A model generated the notes under the pieces. The model saw only the letters and a program-made list of their open reading frames with translations. It was not told where the DNA came from and searched no databases. The position numbers and the translations under genes were made by a program. From Alphaproteobacteria bacterium (GTDB lineage: Bacteria; Pseudomonadota; Alphaproteobacteria; Thalassobaculales; Thalassobaculaceae), in NCBI GenBank assembly GCA_028822575.1, contig JAPKDN010000243.1:1-5452 (forward strand): DNA of 5,452 nucleotides, read 5' to 3'. Shown in pieces: positions 1 through 5,452 of the stretch; within the stretch, counting starts at the first letter, position 1, and each line of letters opens with the position of its first letter.

Positions 1-688
1 CTTTCGAGGAGATATACCAATCTCATACCGGCCGACCGTCGATGAAATGGGATCAATTCTTCAAAATCTATGACACCCATTTCCAGGGCTTTCGTGGGAC
101 CTCGCTGAGTGTATTGTAGATTGGCGTCTGGAAGGGAGGTCCCTGGAGGTCTGGCGGGACTATTTCGGCCTTGGCTGTAAGATCATCGGTGTCGATATTA
201 AACTGGTATGTTGCAAGATGGAAGTCGATGGGGTTGAAATTTACATCGGCGATCAGGGGAGCCTGGCGTTTCTTACTGATCGTGCCGAGCGGAGCGGTCC
301 GTTTGACATCATCATCGATGATGGCGGTCACCGAATGGACGACCTACGAACTTCGTTCTCTACCCTCTTTCCGCTTTTGAATTCGGGCGGCCTGTATTTG
401 GTGGAGGACACGCATACTTGCTACATGGAGGAGTATGGTGGTGGGTTCCAGAACCCGGGCTCGTTTATAGAGAACGCGAAAACTATTATCGATCAAATGC
501 ACGCGTTCTACTCTGAGGACCGATCTAACTTCGGGCCGAACGGCTTTACCGTTACCGTGAATGCCACCCACTTTTATGACAGCATCGTGGTGATCGAGAA
601 AATCAATCGGTTTGATCAGGTTACCGGCGCGGTGGTTAAGCGAGAAGGCCGGCGATCTGGTGGCGCCGTGGCTCCTCGTTCTTCATAA
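1..688 (+). pseudogene. Broken class I SAM-dependent O-methyltransferase, 5' end outside window
   Basis: This is a remnant of a small SAM-dependent methyltransferase of the kind that methylates sugar or antibiotic hydroxyls. The reading starts in frame 3 (FEEIYQSHTGR, then KWDQFFKIYDTHFQGFRG) and reaches a TAG at 117-119 exactly where the SAM-binding motif expects Glu (VL*IGVWKGG instead of VLEIGVWKGG). A one-base loss near 138-140 then moves the frame, and from 140 frame 2 continues as SLEVWRDYFGLGCKIIGVDI, GDQG (248-259), FDIIIDDGGH (DDGGH at 317-331), LVEDTHTCYMEEYGGG and FYDSIVVIEK. Both pieces fit one family in the right order, so two lesions in one gene explain the data better than two genes. 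The true start is probably a few codons left of the window. An intact internal ATG at 218 would lack the SAM loop, so a shortened functional protein is unlikely. Sequencing error is the main alternative. The substrate is unknown. Confidence 0.8.
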
Positions 689-784
689 GTGGTTTCTTGA
701 CCATGGCCGGTGGCACGGGGTGAAACTTTCTCTGGCTTCCAAAATAATCTCGCCTTTTTGATTTTAGCCTGATTACCCGCGTTG

Positions 785-794
785 GGGACGTCCC
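785..794. repeat. 10-bp perfect palindrome GGGACGTCCC
   Basis: The bases read the same on both strands. It ends four bases before the larger palindrome at 799-814. At ten bases in GC-rich DNA it could be chance; its interest is its position beside the second palindrome. Confidence 0.6.
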
Positions 795-798
795 GGCG

Positions 799-814
799 TA
801 AATTTCGAAATTTA
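799..814. repeat. 16-bp perfect palindrome TAAATTTCGAAATTTA
   Basis: A perfect, AT-rich inverted repeat with no spacer, flanked by GC-rich DNA. GCG at 796-798 can pair with CGC at 816-818 if base 815 bulges, so the arm can extend by three pairs. No T-run follows on either strand, so it does not look like an intrinsic terminator. A dimeric regulator operator, a cruciform, or a remnant of a mobile element end are possible; nothing seen here decides between them. Confidence 0.7.
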
Positions 815-1079
815 TCGCATCGCCGTCAAAAGACCCGGCGCACGCCCAGGTCGTTTGATCCGAACGGCCATCGGATGATGACATAAGACTACTGAAAATA
901 CTGCACTATCGGTCACTCTATCGCTTCCGGCGTATAATCTGTCTTTCGAGGGGATGCATCGACATTTAGCGCAACAACGTTAGGATTATGGACACTCACG
1001 AGACCGGCCGTCCCAATGCGCGTGCGTTGGAAAATACGGGTTAGGTTCTCCCACCGTCGATCAGCTTAGATCGCTCGAA

Positions 1080-1967
1080 TCACGAAGCAACTGAGGCCTG
1101 GTGTACCCTCGGCAACCCCTTGGCGCTCAAACGCCAGAGTAACCGGGCGTTCTTGGCCTCCGGGCTCTGGGCCGTCTCGATCGGGCTTTTCGCGCGGTGC
1201 AGGGTCATGAGCGTGTCGAAGATCAAAATGTCGCCAATTTCGTAGCGGTGCTCAAAAACGAAGGCTGGGCTCGTGGCATGCGCTTTCAGGCGCGCTAGGA
1301 GTTCCCGACTCTCCGCCTCGCTCATGCCTTCGACCCGGACCGGCGTCTGCGCCACGGCATATAGGGCCCGACGGCCGGTCACGGGGTGGTCAAGGACCAG
1401 TGACTTGGAGACATCCTTGGTTTCTTGCGCGACTTTGGGATCCATGGGCGAGGCGGGGCGCTCGTCCTCGGCGACCGCGCCGCCGCCGTAGAAGTGCTGG
1501 GCATTCAACGAATCAGCCATGCTTTTAAGCAACGGGTCCAGAGCCTCATAAGCCGCGACCATGTCGGCGATCATTGTTTCGCCGCCGGCCTTGGGTACCC
1601 GCACCGCGTGCAGCATGGTCATCGTCGTCGGGTCCTCGATATAGGCGCCGTCGGTGTGCCAGGCGACTGCGCCGTTGCGAACCGCGGCGTCCCGATCCTT
1701 GGCCTCGGTATTTCCGATGGTCATCATCTCTGGAAAACCGGGAGTTCTAAGATAGTTGACGACATGACAAATCAGTGAACCCCATTCGCTAGCAAAGCGA
1801 TAATACTCCTCCCGCGTCAGGGATTGTTTCTTGATGATCAGGCACCGATGATCGTATAGCGCGCCAGTCAACTGGCGCATCAGATCGTCCGAGAGATCCG
1901 TGGCGAGATCGATATCCTCGACGATCGCGCCGCAGGCGCCGCCGCTTAGCCGAATGCGAACCATCAC
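1080..1967 (-). CDS. TauD/TfdA-family Fe(II)/2-oxoglutarate-dependent dioxygenase (downstream copy)
   Basis: A 295-residue cytoplasmic non-heme iron oxygenase that should couple oxidation of a small organic substrate to decarboxylation of 2-oxoglutarate into succinate and CO2. The facial triad is visible: His104 and Asp106 in AWHTD, and His257 in TLHRAK. Thr131 in AGGET and Arg275/Arg279 in RLLWR match the 2-oxoglutarate and substrate carboxylate or sulfonate contacts of TauD. Length is normal for the family (about 280-300 residues), so it looks intact. The longest start is GTG at 1967, directly after an in-frame TGA; ATG at 1964, one codon later, gives MVRI, resembles the paralogue's MVEI and may be the real start. 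The Shine-Dalgarno region is only purine-rich (AAAGAAAG at 1973-1980). It lies 16 bases after the stop of the upstream paralogue and is probably cotranscribed and perhaps translationally coupled. The substrate (sulfonate, aryloxyacid, amino acid or secondary metabolite) cannot be told from sequence. Confidence 0.92.
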   Translation of the reverse strand: MMVRIRLSGGACGAIVEDIDLATDLSDDLMRQLTGALYDHRCLIIKKQSLTREEYYRFASEWGSLICHVVNYLRTPGFPEMMTIGNTEAKDRDAAVRNGAVAWHTDGAYIEDPTTMTMLHAVRVPKAGGETMIADMVAAYEALDPLLKSMADSLNAQHFYGGGAVAEDERPASPMDPKVAQETKDVSKSLVLDHPVTGRRALYAVAQTPVRVEGMSEAESRELLARLKAHATSPAFVFEHRYEIGDILIFDTLMTLHRAKSPIETAQSPEAKNARLLWRLSAKGLPRVHQASVAS

Positions 1968-1983
1968 TCATGCTTTCTTTGGC

Positions 1984-2868
1984 TCAAGCCGCGCTGGTCT
2001 CGTACACCCGGGGTTTGCCTCGGACACTGATCCGCCAGAGCAGACGCTTAGTGTCCTCGGCGCTTGGGTCGGCGGCCTCGATCGGGGTCGCGGCATGCAT
2101 GGTCGAGAAGGTATCGAAGATCGCGATATCGCCAACCTCATAGGTGTGGGCGTAGACAAAGCGATCCTGGATCGCGTGCATCTTAAGCTTCCACAGCAGC
2201 TGAACCGCCTCGTCGTCATCCATGCCGGTGATCGCGTAGGAGGATTGACCGGTCGCATACAGCGCCTTGCGGCCGGTTACTGGGTGTCGCATCACCAATG
2301 GATGATGGCAGGACGGCACGCGCCCGACCTGATCGTCGGTGGCCAGCGGATTGGCCCCGATCTCGTTGTCCAACAACTTGCCGGCGCCATAGAGATGCGA
2401 GACTTCCAGATCGTCGATCCCTTCCTTAGTGTCGTCGTCCAACGCATCATAGGCTGCCACCATGTTGGCGAGCCGGGTCTGCCCGCCGATTTTGGGCACC
2501 AGGATCGAGTAAAGCATAGTCGCACTGGCCGGCACCGTCTCATAAGACTGGTCCGTGTGCCAAAGCGCGGCGCCGTTGCGGATCTCGTGCTTCTTGTCTT
2601 TGTCTTCGGTATTGCCAACCGCCAACAGCTCCGGGAAATCGGGCATCCGCATGTGGTCCAGAACGTGCGGGATCGGCTTGCCCCACCAATAGCCGAAATT
2701 GAGATAGGTCGCCTCATCCAGGTTCTGGTTCTTGATCACCAGCACCCGATGCTCATACAGCGCATCGGCCAGCGTCTTCATAAACTCGGCGTCCAGCGGC
2801 TGGTTCAGGTCCACGCCCCAAGCATTGGCGCCATGTGGGGCGCCGTCGATTGGTGTGATCTCGACCAT
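1984..2868 (-). CDS. TauD/TfdA-family Fe(II)/2-oxoglutarate-dependent dioxygenase (upstream copy)
   Basis: A 294-residue cytoplasmic dioxygenase and the first gene of the minus-strand pair. The metal triad is His104 and Asp106 in LWHTD and His258 in STMHAA; Thr131 in GGQT and Arg275/Arg279 in RLLWR are the expected 2-oxoglutarate-side residues. It aligns without gaps to the downstream copy from about residue 20 to 160, with the same residue numbers for the HxD motif, Thr and both Arg. By hand count 62 of 130 positions (31-160) are identical, which supports an old tandem duplication. All catalytic residues are kept in both, so both are probably active. The start ATG (2866-2868) is well supported by AAGGAGA at 2875-2881, six bases upstream. 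TauD, TfdA and related herbicide- or sulfonate-cleaving enzymes share this family; calling it taurine or 2,4-D dioxygenase would go beyond the evidence. The divergent MFS transporter suggests a linked transport step. Confidence 0.93.
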   Translation of the reverse strand: MVEITPIDGAPHGANAWGVDLNQPLDAEFMKTLADALYEHRVLVIKNQNLDEATYLNFGYWWGKPIPHVLDHMRMPDFPELLAVGNTEDKDKKHEIRNGAALWHTDQSYETVPASATMLYSILVPKIGGQTRLANMVAAYDALDDDTKEGIDDLEVSHLYGAGKLLDNEIGANPLATDDQVGRVPSCHHPLVMRHPVTGRKALYATGQSSYAITGMDDDEAVQLLWKLKMHAIQDRFVYAHTYEVGDIAIFDTFSTMHAATPIEAADPSAEDTKRLLWRISVRGKPRVYETSAA

Positions 2869-2874
2869 GTCTCA

Positions 2875-2881
2875 TCTCCTT
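2875..2881 (-). promoter_or_regulatory. Strong ribosome binding site of the upstream dioxygenase
   Basis: On the minus strand the bases read AAGGAGA, close to the ideal anti-16S sequence, with six bases to the ATG at 2868. This fixes the start of the gene and contrasts with the weak purine stretch before the second dioxygenase, which may be made mainly by coupling. Confidence 0.8.
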
Positions 2882-2889
2882 CGTGACCA

Positions 2890-2906
2890 GGAGGGTATTG
2901 TCCTCC
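2890..2906. repeat. Short inverted repeat in the dioxygenase leader
   Basis: GGAGG (2890-2894) can pair with CCTCC (2902-2906) around a seven-base spacer; a G-T pair can add one step. It overlaps the proposed -10 box and start region of the minus-strand promoter, so it may be an operator or an RNA hairpin in the leader. A five-base stem is weak evidence on its own. Confidence 0.35.
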
Positions 2907-2925
2907 CGTTGGCCGGTGCGCTCAA
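2897..2925 (-). promoter_or_regulatory. Candidate sigma70-type promoter for the dioxygenase pair
   Basis: On the minus strand TTGAGC (2920-2925) and GACAAT (2897-2902) are separated by exactly 17 bases. Each box matches the consensus at four of six positions. Transcription would begin about 20 bases before the ATG, leaving room for the Shine-Dalgarno sequence. The spacing is right but the boxes are only moderate; another promoter in the 178-base divergent region is possible. Confidence 0.3.
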
Positions 2926-2944
2926 CAATTTCCAACACAGGCCT

Positions 2945-2961
2945 CTTGCTTGATCGCAAGC
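2945..2961. repeat. Inverted repeat in the divergent dioxygenase-transporter region
   Basis: GCTTG (2948-2952) and CAAGC (2957-2961) flank ATCG; in an alternative register CTTGC (2945-2949) pairs with GCAAG (2956-2960). It sits near the middle of the divergent intergenic region, where a regulator of both directions could bind. No regulator gene is in the window, so this is a candidate operator only. Confidence 0.3.
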
Positions 2962-3046
2962 GCGCTAGCCCAGGAAGGTTGCCAAAGGTCTGTCGGCGGC
3001 GCAAAAAGCCATCCGACTTCGCCCATCGTCACCTGGCCCCCCGCGC

Positions 3047-4282
3047 ATGACCGAGCAACGATCGTCGACCGCTGAGCTACTGCGGGACCGAAATTTCCTG
3101 GCCTTCATTCTTAGCCGAACGGCGAACGGCATGGGAATCCACATCCTAACCGTGGCGGTCGGCTGGCACGTCTATCAGTTGACCAAGGACCCACTGGATC
3201 TCGGCTATATCGGTCTCGCGCAATTCGCCCCGCATTTCGTGTTCTTTCTGGCGGCGGGGATGGCGGCGGACCGGCTTGACCGAAGAGCCATACTCGCGAT
3301 TTGCAACATCGTGCATCTGATCGCCGTTGCGCTGCTGATGTTCGTGCTCTGGGGGGATATCGGCGGGGTTGGAGCGATCTTCGCGATTCTCGTGGTGCAC
3401 GGCACGGCACGGGCATTTTTCCATACCGCCAGTCAGGCGATTTTGCCGAATTTGGTCAGCACGCAAATGTTTCCCAAGGCAGTGGCTTATTCGTCATCGG
3501 CGAATAAAGTGGCTCAGCTCGCCGGGCCGGCCTTGGGCGGCGCGCTTGTTGCCTGGGCGGGGGATTGGACTTACTACACAACCGTGCTGATGTTCGCTAT
3601 CGCCGGGGTTGGATCGATGATGATCCGCGGCGCTTTGCATGTTCGTTCGTCGGAGCCCATGGGGCTCAGAACGTTGCTGGGCGGCTTCAATTATGTCTGG
3701 AACAACAAAGTCGTCCTGGGCGCGGTCTCGATTGACCTGTTGGCAGTGTTATTTGGAGGCGTGATGGGGCTGTTACCGATTTACGCCGCCGACATTCTGC
3801 ATGTTGGAGCCGATGGCCTGGGCGTCATGCGGGCAATGCCGGGCGTGGGATCGTTGCTCATGGGGGTCGCGCTGACCCAGGTCGCCGCGCCGAGGCATAT
3901 GGGGCCCGCTTTGTTCATCGCGCTCGCGGTATTCGGAGCCTCGATCATCATCTTCAGCTTGTCGGAAGTGTTTTGGCTTTCGCTAGTGGCGCTGGCGATC
4001 TATGGCGCGTCTGACATGGTGAGTGTCTATATCCGCCTGACCTTAGTCCAGATCGCCACCCCAGACGCGATGCGCGGTCGGGTCAGTGCGGTAAACTCCG
4101 TTTCTATTAATGCTTCCAATGAGTTGGGGGATTTCCGTGCCGGCCTTAGCGCCGCGTTTATCGGCACGATCCCGGCGGTGTTGGTTGGCGGGATCGCGAC
4201 CCTTGCGGTGACATTGCTCTGGGCCAAGCTGTTCCCGGCGATACGACGGGTCGACCACCTGGATGATTTTGCGAAAAATTAG
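3047..4282 (+). CDS. MFS transporter, EntS-like (MFS_3) exporter family
   Basis: A 411-residue inner-membrane protein, probably a proton-driven exporter of a small molecule. About 11-12 hydrophobic segments are visible, roughly at residues 18-40, 52-74, 81-101, 107-125, 150-170, 176-195, 222-245, 257-279, 286-306, 308-330, 365-384 and 382-400. The loop after the second segment has the MFS motif A form GMAADRLDRR (71-80), and GPALGGAL (160-167) resembles the exporter motif C region. The late block AMRGRVSAVNSV...ASNELGDFRAG (341-366) is typical of the EntS/MFS_3 group, and the length matches EntS (about 416). The ATG at 3047 is the first possible ATG after an in-frame TAG at 2966; no good Shine-Dalgarno precedes it, so the message may be leaderless or weakly translated. 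It is divergent from the dioxygenase pair, which suggests shared control and a related substrate. Calling it an enterobactin exporter is not supported, since no siderophore genes are present. Confidence 0.92.
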   Translation: MTEQRSSTAELLRDRNFLAFILSRTANGMGIHILTVAVGWHVYQLTKDPLDLGYIGLAQFAPHFVFFLAAGMAADRLDRRAILAICNIVHLIAVALLMFVLWGDIGGVGAIFAILVVHGTARAFFHTASQAILPNLVSTQMFPKAVAYSSSANKVAQLAGPALGGALVAWAGDWTYYTTVLMFAIAGVGSMMIRGALHVRSSEPMGLRTLLGGFNYVWNNKVVLGAVSIDLLAVLFGGVMGLLPIYAADILHVGADGLGVMRAMPGVGSLLMGVALTQVAAPRHMGPALFIALAVFGASIIIFSLSEVFWLSLVALAIYGASDMVSVYIRLTLVQIATPDAMRGRVSAVNSVSINASNELGDFRAGLSAAFIGTIPAVLVGGIATLAVTLLWAKLFPAIRRVDHLDDFAKN

Positions 4283-4286
4283 AAGA

Positions 4287-4305
4287 GCCAAAGCGGGCCT
4301 TTTTT
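4287..4305 (+). terminator. Weak possible terminator after the MFS gene
   Basis: A six-T run (4300-4305) follows GCC...GGC (4287-4289 with 4296-4298), beginning five bases after the stop codon. The stem is only about three pairs, so this is a poor intrinsic terminator. A better inverted repeat lies beyond it at 4307-4331, but on the plus strand no T-run follows that one. Confidence 0.25.
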
Positions 4306-4306
4306 G

Positions 4307-4331
4307 TGGTGCATTTGCGCGCGAGGCACCA
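4307..4331. repeat. Inverted repeat TGGTGC/GCACCA between the MFS gene and fliG
   Basis: TGGTGC (4307-4312) and GCACCA (4326-4331) are exact inverted copies around a 13-base GC-rich loop. Its right arm overlaps the GGCAC of the candidate sigma54 promoter. It could be a transcript hairpin for the end of the MFS message or a protein site in front of fliG. Confidence 0.4.
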
Positions 4332-4339
4332 AATAGGCT
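4324..4339 (+). promoter_or_regulatory. Candidate sigma54 (RpoN) promoter for fliG
   Basis: The sequence AGGCACCAAATAGGCT keeps the key GG (4325-4326) and GC (4337-4338) with the required ten bases between them, and matches GGCAC of the -24 box. The first T of TGGCAC and the TT of TTGC are replaced. A start about 12 bases after the GC would give a leader of some 50 bases before the ATG of fliG. Sigma54 control of middle flagellar genes is well established in several proteobacteria; that it acts here is inference from an imperfect match. Confidence 0.33.
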
Positions 4340-4380
4340 ATTATTAAGATAACTAAGTTAAGTTTTTTAACCTTTTGGTT
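4338..4380. promoter_or_regulatory. AT-rich fliG leader with clustered TTAA motifs
   Basis: This 43-base stretch is strikingly AT-rich against GC-rich flanks. It holds TTAA at 4344-4347, 4358-4361 and 4367-4370, plus CTAA at 4353-4356. GTTAA (4357-4361) and TTAAC (4367-4371) form a small inverted repeat, and AACC...GGTT (4369-4380) another. The alphaproteobacterial flagellar regulator CtrA binds TTAA-N7-TTAA; the spacings here (10 and 5 bases between the TTAA copies) do not fit that rule. It may simply be a flexible promoter or UP-like region. Confidence 0.3.
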
Positions 4381-4388
4381 CTTGCGTC

Positions 4389-4394
4389 GAGGGG
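4389..4394 (+). promoter_or_regulatory. Ribosome binding site of fliG
   Basis: GAGGGG lies six bases before the ATG at 4401. It is a good Shine-Dalgarno match at normal spacing and supports the chosen start. Confidence 0.7.
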
Positions 4395-4400
4395 ATCACC

Positions 4401-5423
4401 ATGGGCGGCCGTATTCGCGAAGATTATCGCAACATCACCGGGCCGGAGAAATCCGCTATGCTATTGATGTCGCTTGGTGAGGATCAGGCTGCCAAGCTGT
4501 TCGCCCATCTCGATGATGAGGAGATCAAGGAGATCTCCCAGGTCATGGCGGGCCTTGGTAGCGTAAGCTCGACCGTGGTCGAGCGACTCTTCGTGGAATT
4601 TGCTGAACTGGTGTCTTCCACCGGCTCGCTGGTCGGCACCATGGACAGTACCCAGCGGATGCTAGCCAAGATCCTCGGCGAGGATAAGGTTGGCGACATC
4701 ATGGAGGAAATACGGGGGCCCGCCGGACGCACCATGTGGGACAAGCTCGCGAATGTGAATGAGTCGGTCCTGGCGAACTATTTGAAAAACGAATACCCGC
4801 AGACTGTCGCCGTTATTCTTGGAAAGATCGGCCAGGCCCATTCGGCCAAGGTTTTGGCAGTCCTGCCTGAGAACTTCGCTATGGAAGTCGTGATGCGCAT
4901 GCTGCGTATCGAGGCGGTGAATAAGGATATCGAAAAGGATGTGGAGCGGGTGCTGCGCACCGAGTTCATGTCCAACCTGGCGCGCACCAACCGGCGCGAT
5001 AGCCATGAGACCATGGCCGAGATCTTCACTCATCTGGATCGGGCAACGGAAAGCCGGTTCCTGGCCGCTCTCGAGGAACGCACCAAGGATTCCTCGGAGA
5101 AGATCCGCGCCTTGATGTTCACTTTCGAGGACCTGAAGGGCATCGATCCCTCGGGCGTGCAGACCATGCTGCGAAGTGTCGATAAGGACAAACTGACGGT
5201 CGCGCTGAAGGGGGCCTCAGATGAGCTAAAGGACATCTTCTTCTCCAACATGTCGGAACGCGCGGCCAAGCTGCTGCGCGAGGATATGCAAGCAGCCGGT
5301 CCAGTACGCCTGAAGGAAGTCGAGGATGCTCAGCAGGCCATGATCGCCACCGCCAAGGACCTCGCCGACCGTGGTGAGATCGTTATCGGAGGCGGTTCCG
5401 GGGACGATCAGCTGGTATTCTAG
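4401..5423 (+). CDS. fliG: Flagellar motor switch protein FliG
   Basis: A 340-residue, apparently complete FliG. It is the rotor protein that sits on the FliF MS ring at the cytoplasmic face, takes torque from the stator, and with FliM and FliN sets rotation direction. The N-terminal FliF-binding region (about 10-100) has [17 protein letters not shown] and [11 protein letters not shown]. The middle domain carries EYPQT (131-135), the counterpart of EHPQT in many FliG proteins, which forms part of the FliM-binding surface. The hinge motif MFTF is at 239-242. The C-terminal torque domain has [18 protein letters not shown] and GPVRLKEVE; Lys270, Arg287, Glu294, Asp295 and Arg303 line up with E. 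coli Lys264, Arg281, Asp288, Asp289 and Arg297, so the charge pattern is kept. The start has GAGGGG six bases upstream. The upstream neighbour is a transporter rather than fliF, so fliG probably has its own promoter here and leads a flagellar block. Confidence 0.98.
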   Translation: MGGRIREDYRNITGPEKSAMLLMSLGEDQAAKLFAHLDDEEIKEISQVMAGLGSVSSTVVERLFVEFAELVSSTGSLVGTMDSTQRMLAKILGEDKVGDIMEEIRGPAGRTMWDKLANVNESVLANYLKNEYPQTVAVILGKIGQAHSAKVLAVLPENFAMEVVMRMLRIEAVNKDIEKDVERVLRTEFMSNLARTNRRDSHETMAEIFTHLDRATESRFLAALEERTKDSSEKIRALMFTFEDLKGIDPSGVQTMLRSVDKDKLTVALKGASDELKDIFFSNMSERAAKLLREDMQAAGPVRLKEVEDAQQAMIATAKDLADRGEIVIGGGSGDDQLVF

Positions 5424-5430
5424 ATCAGTC

Positions 5431-5452
5431 ATGAAGAGCCGTGGCGTAAGTT
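5431..5452 (+). CDS. Possible start of the next flagellar gene, cut by the window edge
   Basis: An ATG seven bases after the fliG stop opens a frame that reads MKSRGVS and leaves the window. The close spacing suggests an operon; in many proteobacteria fliH follows fliG, and in some alphaproteobacteria its counterpart flbE does. No clear Shine-Dalgarno precedes the ATG and seven residues cannot be identified, so this may not be the real start. Confidence 0.3.

Larger units (their letters stand above)
689..1079. other. Gene-poor spacer between the methyltransferase remnant and the dioxygenase operon
   Basis: About 390 bases with no open frame that looks coding. The first 70 bases may still be the tail of the methyltransferase in another frame, ending at 761. 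The stretch also holds two perfect palindromes (785-794 and 799-814), an isolated TATAAT at 933-938 without a good -35 box, and a weak inverted repeat CGATC/GATCG at 1058-1073 just past the dioxygenase stop. No T-run follows that repeat in the minus direction, so I see no canonical terminator for the minus-strand operon. Most of the stretch looks like decayed sequence. Confidence 0.6.

Noticed and set aside
636..884. An 82-codon minus-strand frame in the left spacer
   Set aside because: No recognisable motif or ribosome site, low-complexity charged composition, and it overlaps the end of the methyltransferase remnant.
1..952. The string CTTTCGAGG occurs at 1-9 and again at 943-951
   Set aside because: A nine-base match without conserved flanks is too short to call a repeat or attachment site.
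933..1044. TATAAT at 933-938 followed by an 18-codon frame starting at 988
   Set aside because: The base positions 17 upstream (CGGTCA) are a poor -35 box, the small frame has no ribosome site, and nothing downstream on the plus strand is a gene.
1058..1073. CGATC/GATCG inverted repeat after the dioxygenase stop as a terminator
   Set aside because: The stem is five pairs and no T-run follows in the minus-strand direction.
1080..2868. Naming the dioxygenases tauD or tfdA
   Set aside because: Only family-level catalytic residues are visible; the substrate residues cannot be assigned and no taurine transport or aryloxyacid pathway genes are present.
1900..2886. A 328-codon open frame on the plus strand, antisense to the upstream dioxygenase
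   Set aside because: It overlaps almost the full length of a well-supported catalytic gene, shows no recognisable domain, and long antisense frames are common opposite GC-rich genes.
4531..4811. EYPQT in FliG instead of the common EHPQT
   Set aside because: A His-to-Tyr change at this place is a plausible family variant and the rest of the protein is intact, so it is not evidence of altered function.

Overview
The window looks like chromosomal DNA of a moderately GC-rich alphaproteobacterium, possibly of the Rhodospirillales. The main pointer is a full-length FliG of the type I associate with that group; the taxonomic placement is inference, because I could run no search.

Layout. (1) Bases 1-688 (possibly to 761), plus strand: remains of a class I SAM-dependent methyltransferase of the small sugar/antibiotic O-methyltransferase type. 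The fold motifs are clear, but the frame is broken by an in-frame TAG at 117-119 and a one-base frameshift near 138-140, so it is most likely a pseudogene; its 5' end lies just outside the window. (2) Bases 689-1079: about 390 bases with no convincing gene, but with two perfect palindromes in near-contact. (3) Bases 1080-2868, minus strand: two tandem, clearly paralogous TauD/TfdA-family Fe(II)/2-oxoglutarate dioxygenases, 16 bases apart and probably one operon. (4) Bases 2869-3046: a divergent intergenic region with small inverted repeats and a weak sigma70-like promoter candidate for the dioxygenases. (5) Bases 3047-4282, plus strand: an EntS-like (MFS_3) major facilitator exporter. (6) Bases 4283-4400: an AT-rich leader with a sigma54-like promoter candidate. 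(7) Bases 4401-5423, plus strand: fliG, the flagellar motor switch protein. An ATG 8 bases after its stop may open the next flagellar gene, which runs off the window.

How the parts fit. The two dioxygenases and the divergent transporter form a plausible small unit, in which both dioxygenases modify related small molecules and the MFS protein moves a substrate or product across the inner membrane. The substrate cannot be read from the sequence. fliG is unrelated to this unit and begins a flagellar block that continues to the right. The broken methyltransferase and its empty flank suggest that the left side is decaying accessory DNA. I see no IS element, CRISPR array, RNA gene or clearly new system; the most interesting items are the duplicated dioxygenases with their divergent transporter and the palindrome pair.
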